Below, one piece after another: positions 1 through 13,292 of a stretch of DNA of 64,000 nucleotides. The position numbers and the translations under genes are program-made. The stretch comes from Whitmania pigra (Eukaryota; Annelida; Clitellata; Hirudinida; Haemopidae). The DNA is taken from positions 79,501 through 143,500 of the forward strand of contig JAJTWR010000017.1 of NCBI GenBank assembly GCA_021613335.1. Direction: 5' to 3'. Below the pieces are notes generated by a model. It did not search any database. It was given only the letters and a program-made list of their open reading frames with translations, and had not been told where the DNA came from. The first letter of the stretch is position 1, and each line of letters opens with the position of its first letter.

Positions 1-3000
1 TGACAAAAGTAATGAAGTTGTAATAAAGCAGGAATCGATTAATTGCAGCTGGAATACCTTCTGCAAAACATCCTTAGCAGAACTGGAGCTGTTGGATTCA
101 ACTTCTCTTGTCAAGTTAGAGGTAATGATAGCCAGTTCCTACAAAATTTCAAACATGGCGGTCACAATAATTGAAAATGTATTTTAAAAATTTTACATAG
201 AAAGTACTTAATGGATTATAAGAAACAAATAAATCAAATTACTTCAAGTATCTTAAAAATGTATTTTGGTCCCTTTTTAACCAAAAGTTCCACGTGATCA
301 GTCAACATTACCAAAGTAGAGGCTGCAGTTTTATTTATAAATATGTCATCCTGAAAAAAAAATGAATGTTAATAAGTTGTTCTCTTGTTACTTAAAAGTT
401 CAGTTACTAACATTCAACGATGACAGCAAGATGCTTAGTATCTCATCACTTTTCTCTGGAACTGAACCATTGGCTAAGCCCTCATATAAATACATGCCCA
501 AGCAACTAAGTGACACACACCTGTTAAATAACAGATATTCCTAAAAATGGTTTCAACACCAATAAATCAATTTAACAATAACAAATACATTCAAAACTCT
601 ACCTGGATCTACCTTTCGGTTCAGACTGAGCTTGCTTCAAAAGAACATTCACCAGTGTTTCCTGAGAACGAGCAATATCTTAATGCTCCATATTGACATT
701 ATGGGTGTATAACACCTGCTTATGGAACAAAAACAACATCCAACTTCCTACTGACCTTGATGCTTCCTGCCTCAAATTTCAATGTGGGATCGTTGAATGC
801 AGGATCAAGAAGAGTGAATTTACAGTTGAAGTAGTTGATGTGAGTCATCAGATTGCCTAGGAGTGCCATTGCATGCACTCTTGGGATCTGCATTTGCATC
901 CAAATTCATCATAAATTTCATTCAATTATTCTATTCGCATATCACTCAAGGCTAAATATTAATTTCATTAATTTTCATCAAAGGTTGTTATGAAAACTGA
1001 TTTAAACAAGAGATAAAATTCAATAAATGGCCATCAATCCAAATATTTAAATAATATTGGAATGTAATAAATTTGAAGGCAATTCACAATAGTTGAATAA
1101 ACAACTTTTAACCTCTTTACTGCCATTGTGAAGTGCTAAAGTGCTCTCTGCAGCTTGAATGAAATCAAGGAAGAGCAGAGAAAAGCCAGGGTAGGCGAGA
1201 GATAGAAATCTTGGAGAACAATGTCTGATGAGGATGTTGGTTGCTCTCTAAATATTCATAAAACACGCTCGTCTTAAAATAAGTTTGAGGTATCACAAAT
1301 TAAATGTTCCGATTACGAGCATGCAAATTATGCACCGAATACCGTTTCGCAATGTAAGACATGTAAAAAATAGTAATCGCAAGTTATGTCAATGGCAGTG
1401 GCAAAATTGTTGTATATTCAAGCAGCGATGACGTGATTATAATGGTGGCAATAAACATCTCGCTACCAATGAAGAAACATTTGTTAGGACGAATGTTCTA
1501 CAAATGTTGACAACCTCGTTGGAATGGAGCAGTCCTAGATGCAGACACAAGTAAAATCTGACGAGATGCTCCCGAGGAATGTCAACGTCGTGTCGTCTAA
1601 GGATGACTTTGCACAGCACCCTCAGTGATAACATGGCACTTCTCTGGTACTTGCTACCCAGGCAAAGTGACTGAAACAAACAAACCACAAATAATGCGTG
1701 AAATGAAATTTATTAATAAACTAAAACGGTCAAAATTAAATCATTAAACTTAATTAGTCAATAAATAAGTTATATACTCAAGTAATGATTATAGATACCT
1801 GCAATTAAGCAAATGACAAACTATTTCAAGGCCCTAAACTTCCAATGAACTTACGTCGAACAGCCAAGGTGCGACGTAAAGTATCGGGGGAACGATTCCC
1901 GGAGGAGGCGGAGATGACTGGTTGTCGACGGTAACGGATTGGTTGTCACGGACGCAGATAAAAACTTCGACGATTTCGGACAGGCATTCGAGTGCTGCCA
2001 GATGAATGGACGGATCATCGATGTTGTTGATGTTCCCGAGGCTCCCCAGTAGTCGGCACCACAGCAAGCCCGTGAGATCCGCATTCCAGCCGGAAGTCAA
2101 ACCTTGAGTGTCGACCTTAACAAATGGAGTCTGCAAGTGGGTTTGAAGATGTTCAAGTTGTTGAGAAGATGAATCAAAGGATGATGTCACATCCTCGTTG
2201 GGCTGAAGCAACAGCAGGTGTTGATGATCAGAATCTTGGATAGGCATTGATGACAGGGGCTGCTCAGGAAATGAAACCGGGATATCTGAAACAAAGATCC
2301 AAATGATTCAAAAACAAATTTCCAAATGATGCAGGCTGACTTTCTAATCAGCAACCTTGCAAAACATCCTTCTTCAACTCAAAGTCCCTGCATTGTGTTC
2401 CCACGATGTCGTCCACAATGTCGGCAACATCTTCGTCGTCCTCGCCGTCGTCGACGACTTCTTCAGATGCAAGGTGCATTTTGTCTTCGTTGTCTTCTCT
2501 GTTGTGTTCTATAAACATAGCACTGTCACCTTCTCCTGTACAATACATGAACATAAACAGATGATAAAAACAAAATGTGCACTAAAAATTCTGACCACTA
2601 GCGAGGAGATACTCGTTGTCCGATCTATCGCCAGTCATGCTTTCATTACCCTGCATATAAAATTGAAGCAGATCAAAGAAGTTACAAATCAATCAAATCA
2701 ATGTGTTTATCCTGCGTAACATAGAGAAGACATAACATGTTCTGTCCACGTGATTATCACCTGTTCGAGCATGCTGACATAGGGTACCTTGGAAATCCTA
2801 TGAACTTCCACACTTCCCAAACTCTCTGTATCGTGACCACTTCGCGACGATGCGTACGAGAAGTCGTCCATCTTTGCAAGGTGAGCCTCGACTGATTGAT
2901 TAAATGACATAAAAATGAATGCCTTCTAAATTACCATTGTTCGCCACATAAGATTAAAATTTGAGTGACAATTTCTCCCCGTGCGATGCATTATAACACC

Positions 3001-6000
3001 ACTTATATGTTACACTTTGATATTTACATTCAAAATATTGGTATGCCACTTCTAAAAAAGAAAGTGATTTTCACCTTTAAAAGATTTCTCTTCAAAGAAC
3101 TCAACAGCTTCATCATTCTGAATCTGATCGGCTTGATTCTCAAAGTTCATCTGCAAAGTTGTTCTGTCGACAGTCTCATCATCATTATCAGCCACCAACT
3201 TCATACTCTGCACATGAATGTTGTCTGACGAGCTGAACTCTGCAACAAAGAAATAATTAATTGATTTTATTTGCCATAAACAATCTGAAGCTTTCATTTA
3301 CTTTTAAAAAAGACGAAGAAACAATATGAAATAAAATGCTTGGATGATAAATTATTATGAAATTATGCTTACAAACTCTTTTCAAGTCCAAATCATATTG
3401 GTTGTGCAACACACTTTAATCAAATAAATAAATAATGTTTGCAAAATGGAGCAGATTGAATAACTGGCTAAGAGTTCGTTATGCAAAGATTTCATGAGAA
3501 ATTCAAACAACCTTGGCTTAAGACAGGCAAAGAGCGATCACTGCCTGACATGGCATTCAATGCTTCTTTCTGAAGAGAATTTGAATTCTTCTGTCCTAAT
3601 GAAGTATAAGATTTTGTTTACCGAACTGCCAGCAACTTTCTCAAATTAACTTTCACTATTATTATTGTTATTATTTACTAACTATCTGCAAGTGCCAACA
3701 TAAGGCTGTTGTCACTGCTGCTCCTCACAATACTTGCAGGTGATCCTGGAAGAATTGAAATTCTTTAGTTTAATAAAAGATACACCAATAAACACATGCA
3801 TTTAGTACATGCTAGGATCATGTCATTCTTTGATTTATTTTCAATTTGACCATTTTCACATTTCAATGTTTGATTTAATTAGCATTGATGTTAATGTTTT
3901 CACAACTTAATAAATAAAGAACATCCAACAAAGTATATTTCTAAACAGCCACATGCATCATCATCTGCTGACTGTATGTACTTTAAATAACTATTTACCA
4001 GCAACTCCATCTGCTGGCAAATTCAGAAAATTAGAAGCCTTTCCAGATGGATCAGAGGTGCTCGCTTCCATGGCAACGTTGGCATTTGAAGAGTGCAAGG
4101 GTGAAATGTCGCCCGATCGAGAACGTTGCCTCGCAGCTTTGGTTGCGTTAAATGCTGAAGAATCTGCGCAGGCGTCGAAAAATGAAACACACGTTCCCAA
4201 AGTATTATTAAATTATTTTCTGTAAAAGTCCTTGCCTTTTAAAGGATTGAGATCTTGTTCCTTCTTTTGTGCTTCGCTGTTCTTTTCGTGATTCAAAGAG
4301 GCTTTAACTCTGGATGCAGACCTAGCACCTAAATAAGAAGATCAATTGACCCTTTGTTGATTGAACTTGTATAATTCCGACTAAACACGAAATGCAATGT
4401 TTTCAGGTACCTCGAGTGCCCTTGAGTCTTTTGACTTTTTGTTCTGTCAGTCTGTCGAGGGGCAGGTCATTGAGGTTGAGGCCGTAGACAAATTTGCTAA
4501 ATATTCTGGTCATCACATCCATCACTTTCTGCATGCATTGCAATGATTCTTTATAATAATAATATAAGCTTGTTACTTCATCTTAAACTATCCAACTCAC
4601 AGCCCATTCTTTTATGAGATCAATCCAGTGAGTAAGAGAAGACAAGACCATGGTGAATTGCTGCCACAGAGATACACTCACATCGAAGTTGGTGTTTGCT
4701 TTTATCCAAGTAACTATAACAGTCTGTGGATGATAATAAGTTGGACAATGTAAACATTGAATTACTTCAAATATTTTTTGATGTAATGCCATCATTTTAC
4801 TAATCATAAATATGTACAATAGATGGTAATGTCAAAAGCATGATGGTCAAGCAGTTTCAAATATCTCATTATTTCATTATGTCATCTTTATTCTATTTAC
4901 TACCCCAACAAACTTGCTACACCAAACCTTGAACAAAGGTTCTGCAAGGTTCTTAGCCAGACTTGGAACGGGACCCGATGACGGACAGTCGTGCGACATG
5001 ACGACCGACGTCACCCTCAAGAGGACAAACAACAGCTGTTCCCTGAGAAATTATTTAACAAATTTCGACTGCATATTGGTAAACTAATGGAAATCAATCG
5101 AACCGATCAGGAAAGGATGAGATGTAAAATTCGTTCGATGCACTAAATTAATAAATTTAACGTCGCGTTCAAATATTCTTATCGCCAAGGACAATAACAT
5201 GTTAAATGTCACATTATTATATTAGACATTAGATAATGCTCGAGTGCACAATAAATGCTTACCAAGTCTGAACATCCATGTGAAGATTTGTGACCGAGTA
5301 CCTGTAGATATTCAAAATCCTCTTGCAGATCTCAACCTAAAATGGATGAATACGACGTTTACAAAAGACCACAACAAATCCACCTTCTTTCAATAACTAG
5401 ACCTGTTTTTCCAATCTCTGCGTTAATCTCAAAACAAATAAATGGTTCTGATCCCCAGAAGATTTTGAAACATCAAAGAAGGTGAGGAAAGCATTTGATG
5501 AATTTGTGAAGAATACTTTCAAGACATTCTGCAATCCAGCACCCACGTGAGCACTTTTCTGTTTGTTCTCGTCCTTCAGAAGAAATCTCGGGTAAAAGAA
5601 AAAGCAAACGACTCGTAGGAGCAATAACCACAGAACAAACCTCAACTTGGTCTTCATAATTTCCAACTTCTTCTAAAAAAGCAGGCAACTCCAACCTGGT
5701 CTTAACACACCATAGCCAATCTTTGTATACCAAGACAGCTCTTCTTGCAGAATTTAATTCATCATCATTGCTTGACCACAAAAACGCCTAAACACAACAA
5801 TAAATTATCTCGACTCGGAAATGAAATCACCGTGCTTTGAAAATTCAAGGTAATCTTAATTTCAAAGTAGTTAAAATTCGCTGCAATTATAATAATTATT
5901 ATAAACAACAAAAAAGCCTTAATAGCTCACTTGTCTGAACACTTCATGCACAATGTTGATATTCTCTCTCGAGGAGTAGAGCATGTCCTTGACCAAGCGA

Positions 6001-9000
6001 ACGTTCGGATCGTCGACCACGAATCCTCCGAAATATTCCCCCTCGACCGCGACTTCATTCTGCTCGGCCGCAACGTCGCCGGGCTTATCTCCGCCTCCGA
6101 GAGAACTTCCCAGAGAGAGAGTGCTGTTGTTGCTGCCGGGTCCCCCGGTTTCGGAAGGATCGGGCACCGCGGGCACCCCGAGGTCGGCAGGAGAACGAAT
6201 CTCGGTAGGTTGAAAATCGTCTCCTTGAGAAATGGGGTCGGCATCCGAGGGCGAATCCGTAGCACGACGCCCGCTCCTCCTGGGTCTGATGTTTTTGTTT
6301 TAATTAAATAAGAATTCATCGATGAACTGGTTTGTCTAAATGAATTAATGAATTTCCATCTCAATGATAACCTTGTTAAATAGTTGCAGTAGGTGAAGAA
6401 CCATTTGACAATGATTTCCTGGCATACAACCATCGTGTTTGTGATCGTCGACTTTCCAGGCAAGGTGAGGTTCCTTTGCTCAGGTAGATCTTTGAAACAT
6501 TTTCATGTTTTAAAATGGTTGCTCAATTAATTACATAATTGCGGTGAAATTATAAATTCTCAAATTATCTCATTGTGGAAGTTGATAAGCATAATAAGGC
6601 TTACATGTAGCTCATTAATACCAGGTTTATCTTCATCCTAATACAAAACATAGCCTAACTTAAATTTATGGAAATGGGTTGAAACAGTTTTTACATCAAT
6701 AAAACAAATAATCAAAATATGGCATTTTAGGGGCAGTTATTTTCATGCAAAATGTGGGCATGTTGTGCTCAGTTCATCTTGCAAAAACACAAAAAAAAAC
6801 AAATTATTTTTTCGAAAATGTTGTTTTCTATTAGAACTAAACGTGTGTCTGGCCATAAGATTTCTTGGTTTATAAAAATAGGTTGAGTTTAACTTGTTTT
6901 AAAATACAGTCACAATTTCATTTATTTATTTAAACCATCTCCTAAACTGAAGGGCCTAACGTTCAGAAAGCATCAAAAAAAGATATTTGGTTGTTTGGTG
7001 CAAACCATTCAGGAAAGGTTTAGAAAAGTCAGCTTGAGCAATCAAGCAATTAATTACAGCTCCTGATAAAGTTAACAACTCGTTGTAATTCAATTTGTCA
7101 AGAAGAACTCAATGACATCAACCTTACTTTATGCTTTGAAAATGAAGCAGTATTTTTAAAATTTCTCTCACTCTAGGAAAAGTAAAAGACTTAATATCTC
7201 CATCACGGAAGCAAACTATAAGATTATGCTCAGTTGAATTAATGACAGCAAATTGAAAGTATCATTGAAATTAATATTAATAACAACTCACTCAGATTGG
7301 GTTGGTATATGTTGAAGTTGAAGTCAAAGTCTGGAAAGAACTGCAGAAGGTAAAACTTCTTGAATTTATTGAAGAGAAACATAAAGGCAAAGTATCGAGA
7401 TTCCTTATTGGTCCATTCGACCTTGTTGACCTGAAATATGACGCCCCAACAAAATATTTTAAAACGTCTACAACGTAAACACGACGGCTACGACGAACGA
7501 AACTCACTTCGGACACCATGCAGTACAACAGGGCTTCGAGAAAGTACCTCGTCAAGTTACTCGGTGTTTTGTCTCCTGATTGAGGTGGAATTAAAGGAGA
7601 TATTTCAGGCACAGAAGCTTTAGCTGTTTAAAAACATTTTTGCAATTATAAAATTAATAATCGTCTAAAGCCGTATATCAAAAAAATAATCAGAAAATAT
7701 TATGCAAACATGGCACAAAGTGAAACTAACTATTTTGAAATGTTTTGATTGTGAAAATATCTAGATCTATGTCTTGACTTGATGAAGACAACTTTCCACC
7801 CCAAACGAGGCTGCAGAACATGTTGTGACAGTCCTCGGGGGCGTTATCCATGAGGATTTGATACCAGATGACAAACAACCTTAGGCCCTCCCTCCGCAGC
7901 TAGTAAATTAGGTTCAATGATTACATGAGAAGATCAACGAAATAATAAACAATCACGCATTAAACTTTCAAACAAGAGTTTGCATTTGATTTCATAAATG
8001 TAACACAAAACACATCTCACAATCACGAGTAAAATGTAATATAAATGTTCACAAACATTATGATTTGTTAAATGATTGCTACCATGTAAGGAGCATGGGA
8101 GACTGCATAGATGTGTCCTACTTGTAGCCCGTATGTTTAGAGTTAGTGAATGAACAGACTTTATTTAATTACCAAAAACTAATGACTTACTTTAAGCGAG
8201 TTGCCTGGGTGTAGCAACTTTTTCATGATTCGACCTACGATTTACAGAAAATCATCTGAATGCCTCTCGAACAACCAGATTTCCAACATATCATTTAATT
8301 AATTAATTAATTAATTACCGATACTGTGAACTTGCCAGCGCTTGTGAATCATTTCAGGGAGAAAAATTAATATTTTCTGAAAATAATAACGAAACAGTTG
8401 ACAGTTTCAAAAGCAACAGATATTACACTTATCAGACAAAATTTCTCAACCTCAAAAATGAAAAGCATAAAGTCAAGTTCTTCTCTGTGAGCTTTACTGG
8501 CTGCAAAGATGATGACTGAACATTACTTGTGTGATGCATTATATTATATATATATAATAACAATACAATTAGAGGTACTGCTGACAATGAATTAGGAATG
8601 CAATGCTTTAAAGCAATACGAAAGCTATGTTGTGTAAGTATAACAGTAATGCAATAAGAATAGGAACATAAATAACTTGTTAAAAACAATAACAACCTCT
8701 TTGACCAAGACTGGCCTCCACACTAGAAAAGCCCTCATAGAATAAGAAAAAAATGTGAGAATAAAATTGTTCAAAGAAGTTCTTGGATTCGCTCGCATCG
8801 TACGATTCTGAAATTAATGTGTTGTAAAATTTATTTAAATGAACAACACGGAGTACTCTATTTGCAGATCAAGGTTTTTATTGAAATTCTCAAATAATCA
8901 TAACTTTCATAATTGTTATTTTCAAGAATAAAAGGTTGAAATCATCAGAATGTTATCTGATCAGCTTGTAAAATGTCCACAAAACCGTTTGAAAGTGCTA

Positions 9001-9235
9001 TAGATAAACCATCTCATAAAGAATAGCAAATACCAATGCATCAATAGAACACAATATGAATGAGGATTCACTCATTTGCACTTAATCTGTCTTTCTTAGA
9101 AAGATTCCCAACAAAATAAAATAACTTGCCGATGACGACCCTCAGGTGTTTTAGCCTCGTGACAGTGTCTTTCTTTAAGTCGAGAACTTTTGCGGCCGAT
9201 TTTTTGACGTCTGCTTGAGCTTTTCGGCCAAACAT
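1..9235 (-). CDS. RALGAPA: Ral GTPase-activating protein subunit alpha, 5' and middle part (partial)
   Basis: Catalytic-subunit gene of the RalGAP complex, which with RalGAP beta turns off RalA/RalB. The first coding exon starts at ATG 9235 ([13 protein letters not shown], then RLKHLRVVI), the known N-terminus of the family. Exons I can place (- strand): 8451-8500, 8319-8376, 8191-8234, 7731-7899, 7508-7623, 7292-7430, ~6372-6488, 5931-6285, ~5645-5793, ~5404-5575, 5263-5336, 4928-5042, 4601-4723, 4411-4528, 4236-4328, 3999-4163, 3683-3745, 3512-3595, 3075-3239, 2788-2891, ~2597-2652, ~2350-2536, ~1853-2286, ~1490-1672, ~1110-1245, then ~760-890, ~610-680, ~390-480, ~270-350 and 1-~130. Family landmarks include [55 protein letters not shown] and [10 protein letters not shown]. 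The C-terminal Rap/RalGAP catalytic domain lies beyond the left edge. Serine-rich segments between ~3.0 and 4.3 kb match the disordered middle. Two introns use GC donors. Exon edges marked ~ are uncertain. Confidence 0.93.
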
Positions 9236-12200
9236 GTTGGCCCCCTGCCCGTCAAAAAAACCGTACAAAATCCTCCAAATGTTTAGCAGATTAATAATGA
9301 TATTTTGTGAAAATCGCCGCTGAAATATTACGGTACGCTAGGTTATAATAAAAATGGAACTAATAGAAAGCAAAACCACCGCCAGCGAACATTTAATTAT
9401 CTGAGAATGAAAAATAATAAGCTTCAGACAATCAAGTCATGAAGAGCTGAGCATATTTTCAGAAGTTATTGAATTATATTAAGGAATCATAAAAAATAAT
9501 CGCATCTTAAATACACAAATAATTGTTTACTCGCATTTAGTGTCAGAAAACTATGACGATTTAACCGACACCAGAATAGGTAAAATTTTATTTGTTGTTT
9601 AGTTACATAATTCTTTTAAACATTTAATAAAGTCATGTTTAGTATGTTTTGTATTTCATCATAAAAACACATGTTCGCAAACAAATGCAGTATTTTACGA
9701 TCATATTTTATTTTCTGCGTGTTTTCTGAAGTTAGTATCAAAATTAACAAACGATGACTTTGAAATTTCAAATAATTAAATTTGGCCCCTAGAGGTAGAC
9801 ATCAAGTTTAAAACAAATAAGAAAATACGATTTGTATTCTAAAAATAAATATGAAAAGGGTAGACCTTACATTGAAGCACATTGTTCGTTGATTATTCAA
9901 AAAATTCGAACTATTAGTGTATTAACAAGTTCTTAGAAACTAATTTAATAGTCTATTAATAAACTGGAGGATTAGTATTAAGCGAAGTAGAAATGTCCGT
10001 AACAGGTAATTACAAAATTACCTCATAATTATAAGCCTGAGTATTTAAATTAAACAAAGGTTGGTTCGTGTTCATTTAGATTAAGTGACAAATTATGCAA
10101 TGGCACACCCAGCAATTCAGTGTCACCTGTTGATGAATTGTTAAGATGTTTCATTCTAATAAACATTAGTGAGGTAATGTGTTATTTTGTAATAATAACT
10201 GAGAAAATATAAATTAATATCTTATTAGGAGCAACACTGCATGGAAAATTATGAGAATGAAGTAAGTACTCTTCTAAACCCAGTGTGTCATGAATGTACA
10301 TGATGTACATTATTGTACATGAGTACGAGTGACATGCATATTTATATATTTTATATAAAGTCAATATTAACCCCCGCTTTTAGCAAAATTTTCGTAACCT
10401 GTCGTGGAACAAAAGTGAGTTGTGACATGCGAACTACCATGGTTACAGCTACAACAAATCAATAAGTTTGATATCTTTGGACAGCAGCATTGAAGACTGG
10501 AAATCTCACCTGACGATCTCAATTGTCTAATATGCACACCTGTAAGCACATGATGTAGGAGATTATGTCAATCCCGCTGATAAAATTCACACTAAAGGTA
10601 GAGATCCGCAGATTATAAGAATTAATGGTCGATTTCAATTACTCAATTACTCACTAAGTTATCATTCTAAACTTATTCAATCATCACACAAATGTCACTG
10701 AAGCTTGAGCGGCTAATTACAAACATTTCTAAGTCCGGAGATCAATCAAAAAAATCTGCCGCAATGGAAATTATAAGAATGTCAAGCCGACCTTTACTCA
10801 CTAGTCATTATCGTTATTCAAATGACGTCATCATCACGTCATTCAAGATCCATGACACGTCGGACAAAAAGGATTACGACTCGCATTTAAATTGATCTCA
10901 GTGGCGAGCCATTAATGGAAACAAGGTCGGATAAATTATTAAAGATACAAATTCGCTTTGATGGAGCAACTTGCAATTTGTCAACATAACTTTAAGTTAA
11001 TTTATAATGGCTTAAGGAGAATATGCTACAAATAACATCTTTTTTTTTTTAATTTTTAAATCTCTGCAGATTAAGAATTAATCATTTGGATAGTTCTTGT
11101 CTCCTCATCATAAAGCTTGAATCACAGATTAACCACCCTTATGTTGAAGTGATTATTCTTCATCAATTCACCTTCAATGCTTTCCTGAATAACCAGAATC
11201 AGTGCTTTCTCGATTATCACAATTTTAATGTTCATGTCATGTTATGTACGTGATATAATGTAGATATTATGTATATATATATGTACGTGATATAATGTCA
11301 TACTAGCATTTCATCCGACCTTCTGGCTTATTAATATTCATTGGGATTTCCTTTCTGCACCCAGAAATGCAATTCAAGCAGATGAACCTAAAGTGATCAT
11401 TTTTAAGCGCACCATCAACAAAACGTTGTCAAGTTTTAACGAATGGAATTATTAAATGCACAAACTCATGATGTTTAAATGTATATGAACTCATATACCA
11501 TATCTTGACAGCTCAATGATCACTTCTTTCATGGCAAGTGATCTAATATTAATAAAGAGAAAACCTAATAAATGTTCAACGATTTCAGAGATATTCGGCC
11601 AATACATTCTCATGAGTTTGGTAACTCAATTACGATCTCAGTAAATAATTACACAACGAGTTTGCATTTCGATGTGAATTTTAAATGAAATTTTTTTTCG
11701 TTTTTCCGAACAAAACTCTAATGGTGATTAGAAAGAACATCTCCCATGAATGCATGAATACATGGATGAGGTGAATGTGGCAGGTCACCTTGAGATGACC
11801 TTGTGTCGAGAGGTTTTTAAGCAGCACCTGGATGCATGTTATTTCATCTCTGTTGCCAACAACAACAACACCGCTTTACTTTCATTTCAAAGCTCGTGAT
11901 TTTTCATTCATCCTCAATCAACGGACAATCCATCCATTCATTTACGCTAGAGACTGAAGAATGAATGTAAAAAAGAGGCAACAGCAAATTGGGAGTAAAA
12001 CTTGAGTCACGGAAATATTTCAAGAAATCTTTCAGTCTTATCTTAAAATGAACTCAGTTTATGTTGCCGGGACCTGCTATTGATTGTTAGAAGCAGGTGC
12101 ATTTGAGCGTAGAGATTAATTTGATTTATTTTTAGTACATTAACCACCTGAAAGATTGTACATTTCACTTGCGACTCATACCGTGATGTCAAAGATTTAT

Positions 12201-12359
12201 AACTCGTTACTTCAATTTACAACTTGTTACAGAACCGAGTTATAATATCACGAAACCAAAATCTGTTTGATTTAACCTGAACTCCTTGTCCACTTCATTT
12301 CTTTACTCAGCGGTGAACGTTAATTCATCACATCATCATAATCATTATCATCATCCTCA
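9236..12359. other. AT-rich intergenic stretch, no gene recognised
   Basis: Upstream of the RalGAP alpha start. Short ORFs on both strands show no coding-like pattern. It holds a palindrome-rich GTACAT cluster near 10291-10335 and a direct repeat of the 18-mer atgtacgtgatataatgt at 11244 and 11281. The RalGAP alpha promoter should lie at its left end, but I see no clear core element. Confidence 0.6.
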
Positions 12360-13292
12360 TCATCCGAGACCCACCTGCCAGTCACGATGAAAATTTCTCT
12401 GGAAATCAAACAAATCCTGCGAGGCACTATCGACTGAGGGACTCGTTGAGCTTCTTCTGCTTAATTGGAAGAACAGCGAAGGGAGACTGGGTCGCTGTTT
12501 GTTTGTGCTGCAACTGGCTTTGCAGTCCGTTTCCAGGAGTTTTGACTTTTTGACAAAATTGAGTTTCAGGTCACTTATGCTATTTGCGGATTGTTTGCGG
12601 GCTGATATTCCGGACTGGAGTGATTTGTGGATTTTATTTCTGGGAATGTCAGAAATTTCCGAACGGAGTTCGTGATGGTAAAAAATGTTAGGAGTGGAAA
12701 ACTTCCTCTTCTTCAACGCGGAAGTGAAATCGAGACTGGATGACTTAGAAATGAGTGCTGCATTCAAACTCTGAGACAAGACAATCTGACGTGGTGATTC
12801 ACTAAAAGATTCATCACTGAAGTTCTTCGCAGAACATGCCCTAGGAAGCTTCGATGAGAAATTGACCAGATCCCCAACCACGTCGTCATCTTCACCGCAG
12901 TCATCATTATCATCATCATCAACTTCTAAGCTAATAAAAGAATCAAATCTTTCATTCGATCCCTGAGTGTGCCAAACAGTGGATGTATTGATGGACCTTT
13001 TGTCTTCTTGCTGTTGTTGTTGTTGTTTTAGGGGAGTGCTGTGAATTGATTGAAGTTCGGAAGTCAAGTTGAGATTCTCAGTGTGATACTCAATGAGCGG
13101 TTGAACAAAATTCGAGTTTGAACAATTGCTCTGCTTTCTCGGATTGCTCGAAGCATTCTTTTTCTTGTCCTTTTTCTTCTGTTGAGGATGATCTTTCGAG
13201 GTCACAGTGGGCAGGGACTGAGTGCTGAAGGTCTGCGGTTGAGTTGCGAGAGAAGTGCACGATGTCTTTCTTGAGAAGTGATTATTGCCCAT
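12360..13292 (-). CDS. Unrecognised Ser/Lys/Asn-rich protein or exon (310 codons)
   Basis: Open frame starting at ATG 13292 (MGNNHFSRKTS), with a TGA directly upstream in frame, ending at a TGA at 12360. A possible splice donor (CAG|gtgggt) sits near 12377, just before that stop, so it could be an internal exon. The protein looks disordered: a Lys-rich patch at residues ~38-48, poly-Gln (six Q, ~residues 88-95), an acidic run around residues 118-137, and many SRR/SSS/KKRK patches towards the C-terminus. No domain recognised. It sits 1.3 kb downstream of another disordered-protein gene on the same strand. I looked for a splice that would join the two, but the nearest acceptor (CAG before 13325) leads into a frame with an early stop, so I list them apart. 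Function unknown. Confidence 0.5.
   Translation of the reverse strand: MGNNHFSRKTSCTSLATQPQTFSTQSLPTVTSKDHPQQKKKDKKKNASSNPRKQSNCSNSNFVQPLIEYHTENLNLTSELQSIHSTPLKQQQQQQEDKRSINTSTVWHTQGSNERFDSFISLEVDDDDNDDCGEDDDVVGDLVNFSSKLPRACSAKNFSDESFSESPRQIVLSQSLNAALISKSSSLDFTSALKKRKFSTPNIFYHHELRSEISDIPRNKIHKSLQSGISARKQSANSISDLKLNFVKKSKLLETDCKASCSTNKQRPSLPSLFFQLSRRSSTSPSVDSASQDLFDFQRNFHRDWQVGLG

Noticed and set aside
5931..6311. 126-residue plus-strand ORF
   Set aside because: Antisense to a RalGAP alpha exon whose frame joins its neighbours and whose end (IVHEVFRQ) matches the family.
8294..8318. aattaattaatt tract as a regulatory site
   Set aside because: A simple microsatellite in a RalGAP alpha intron.
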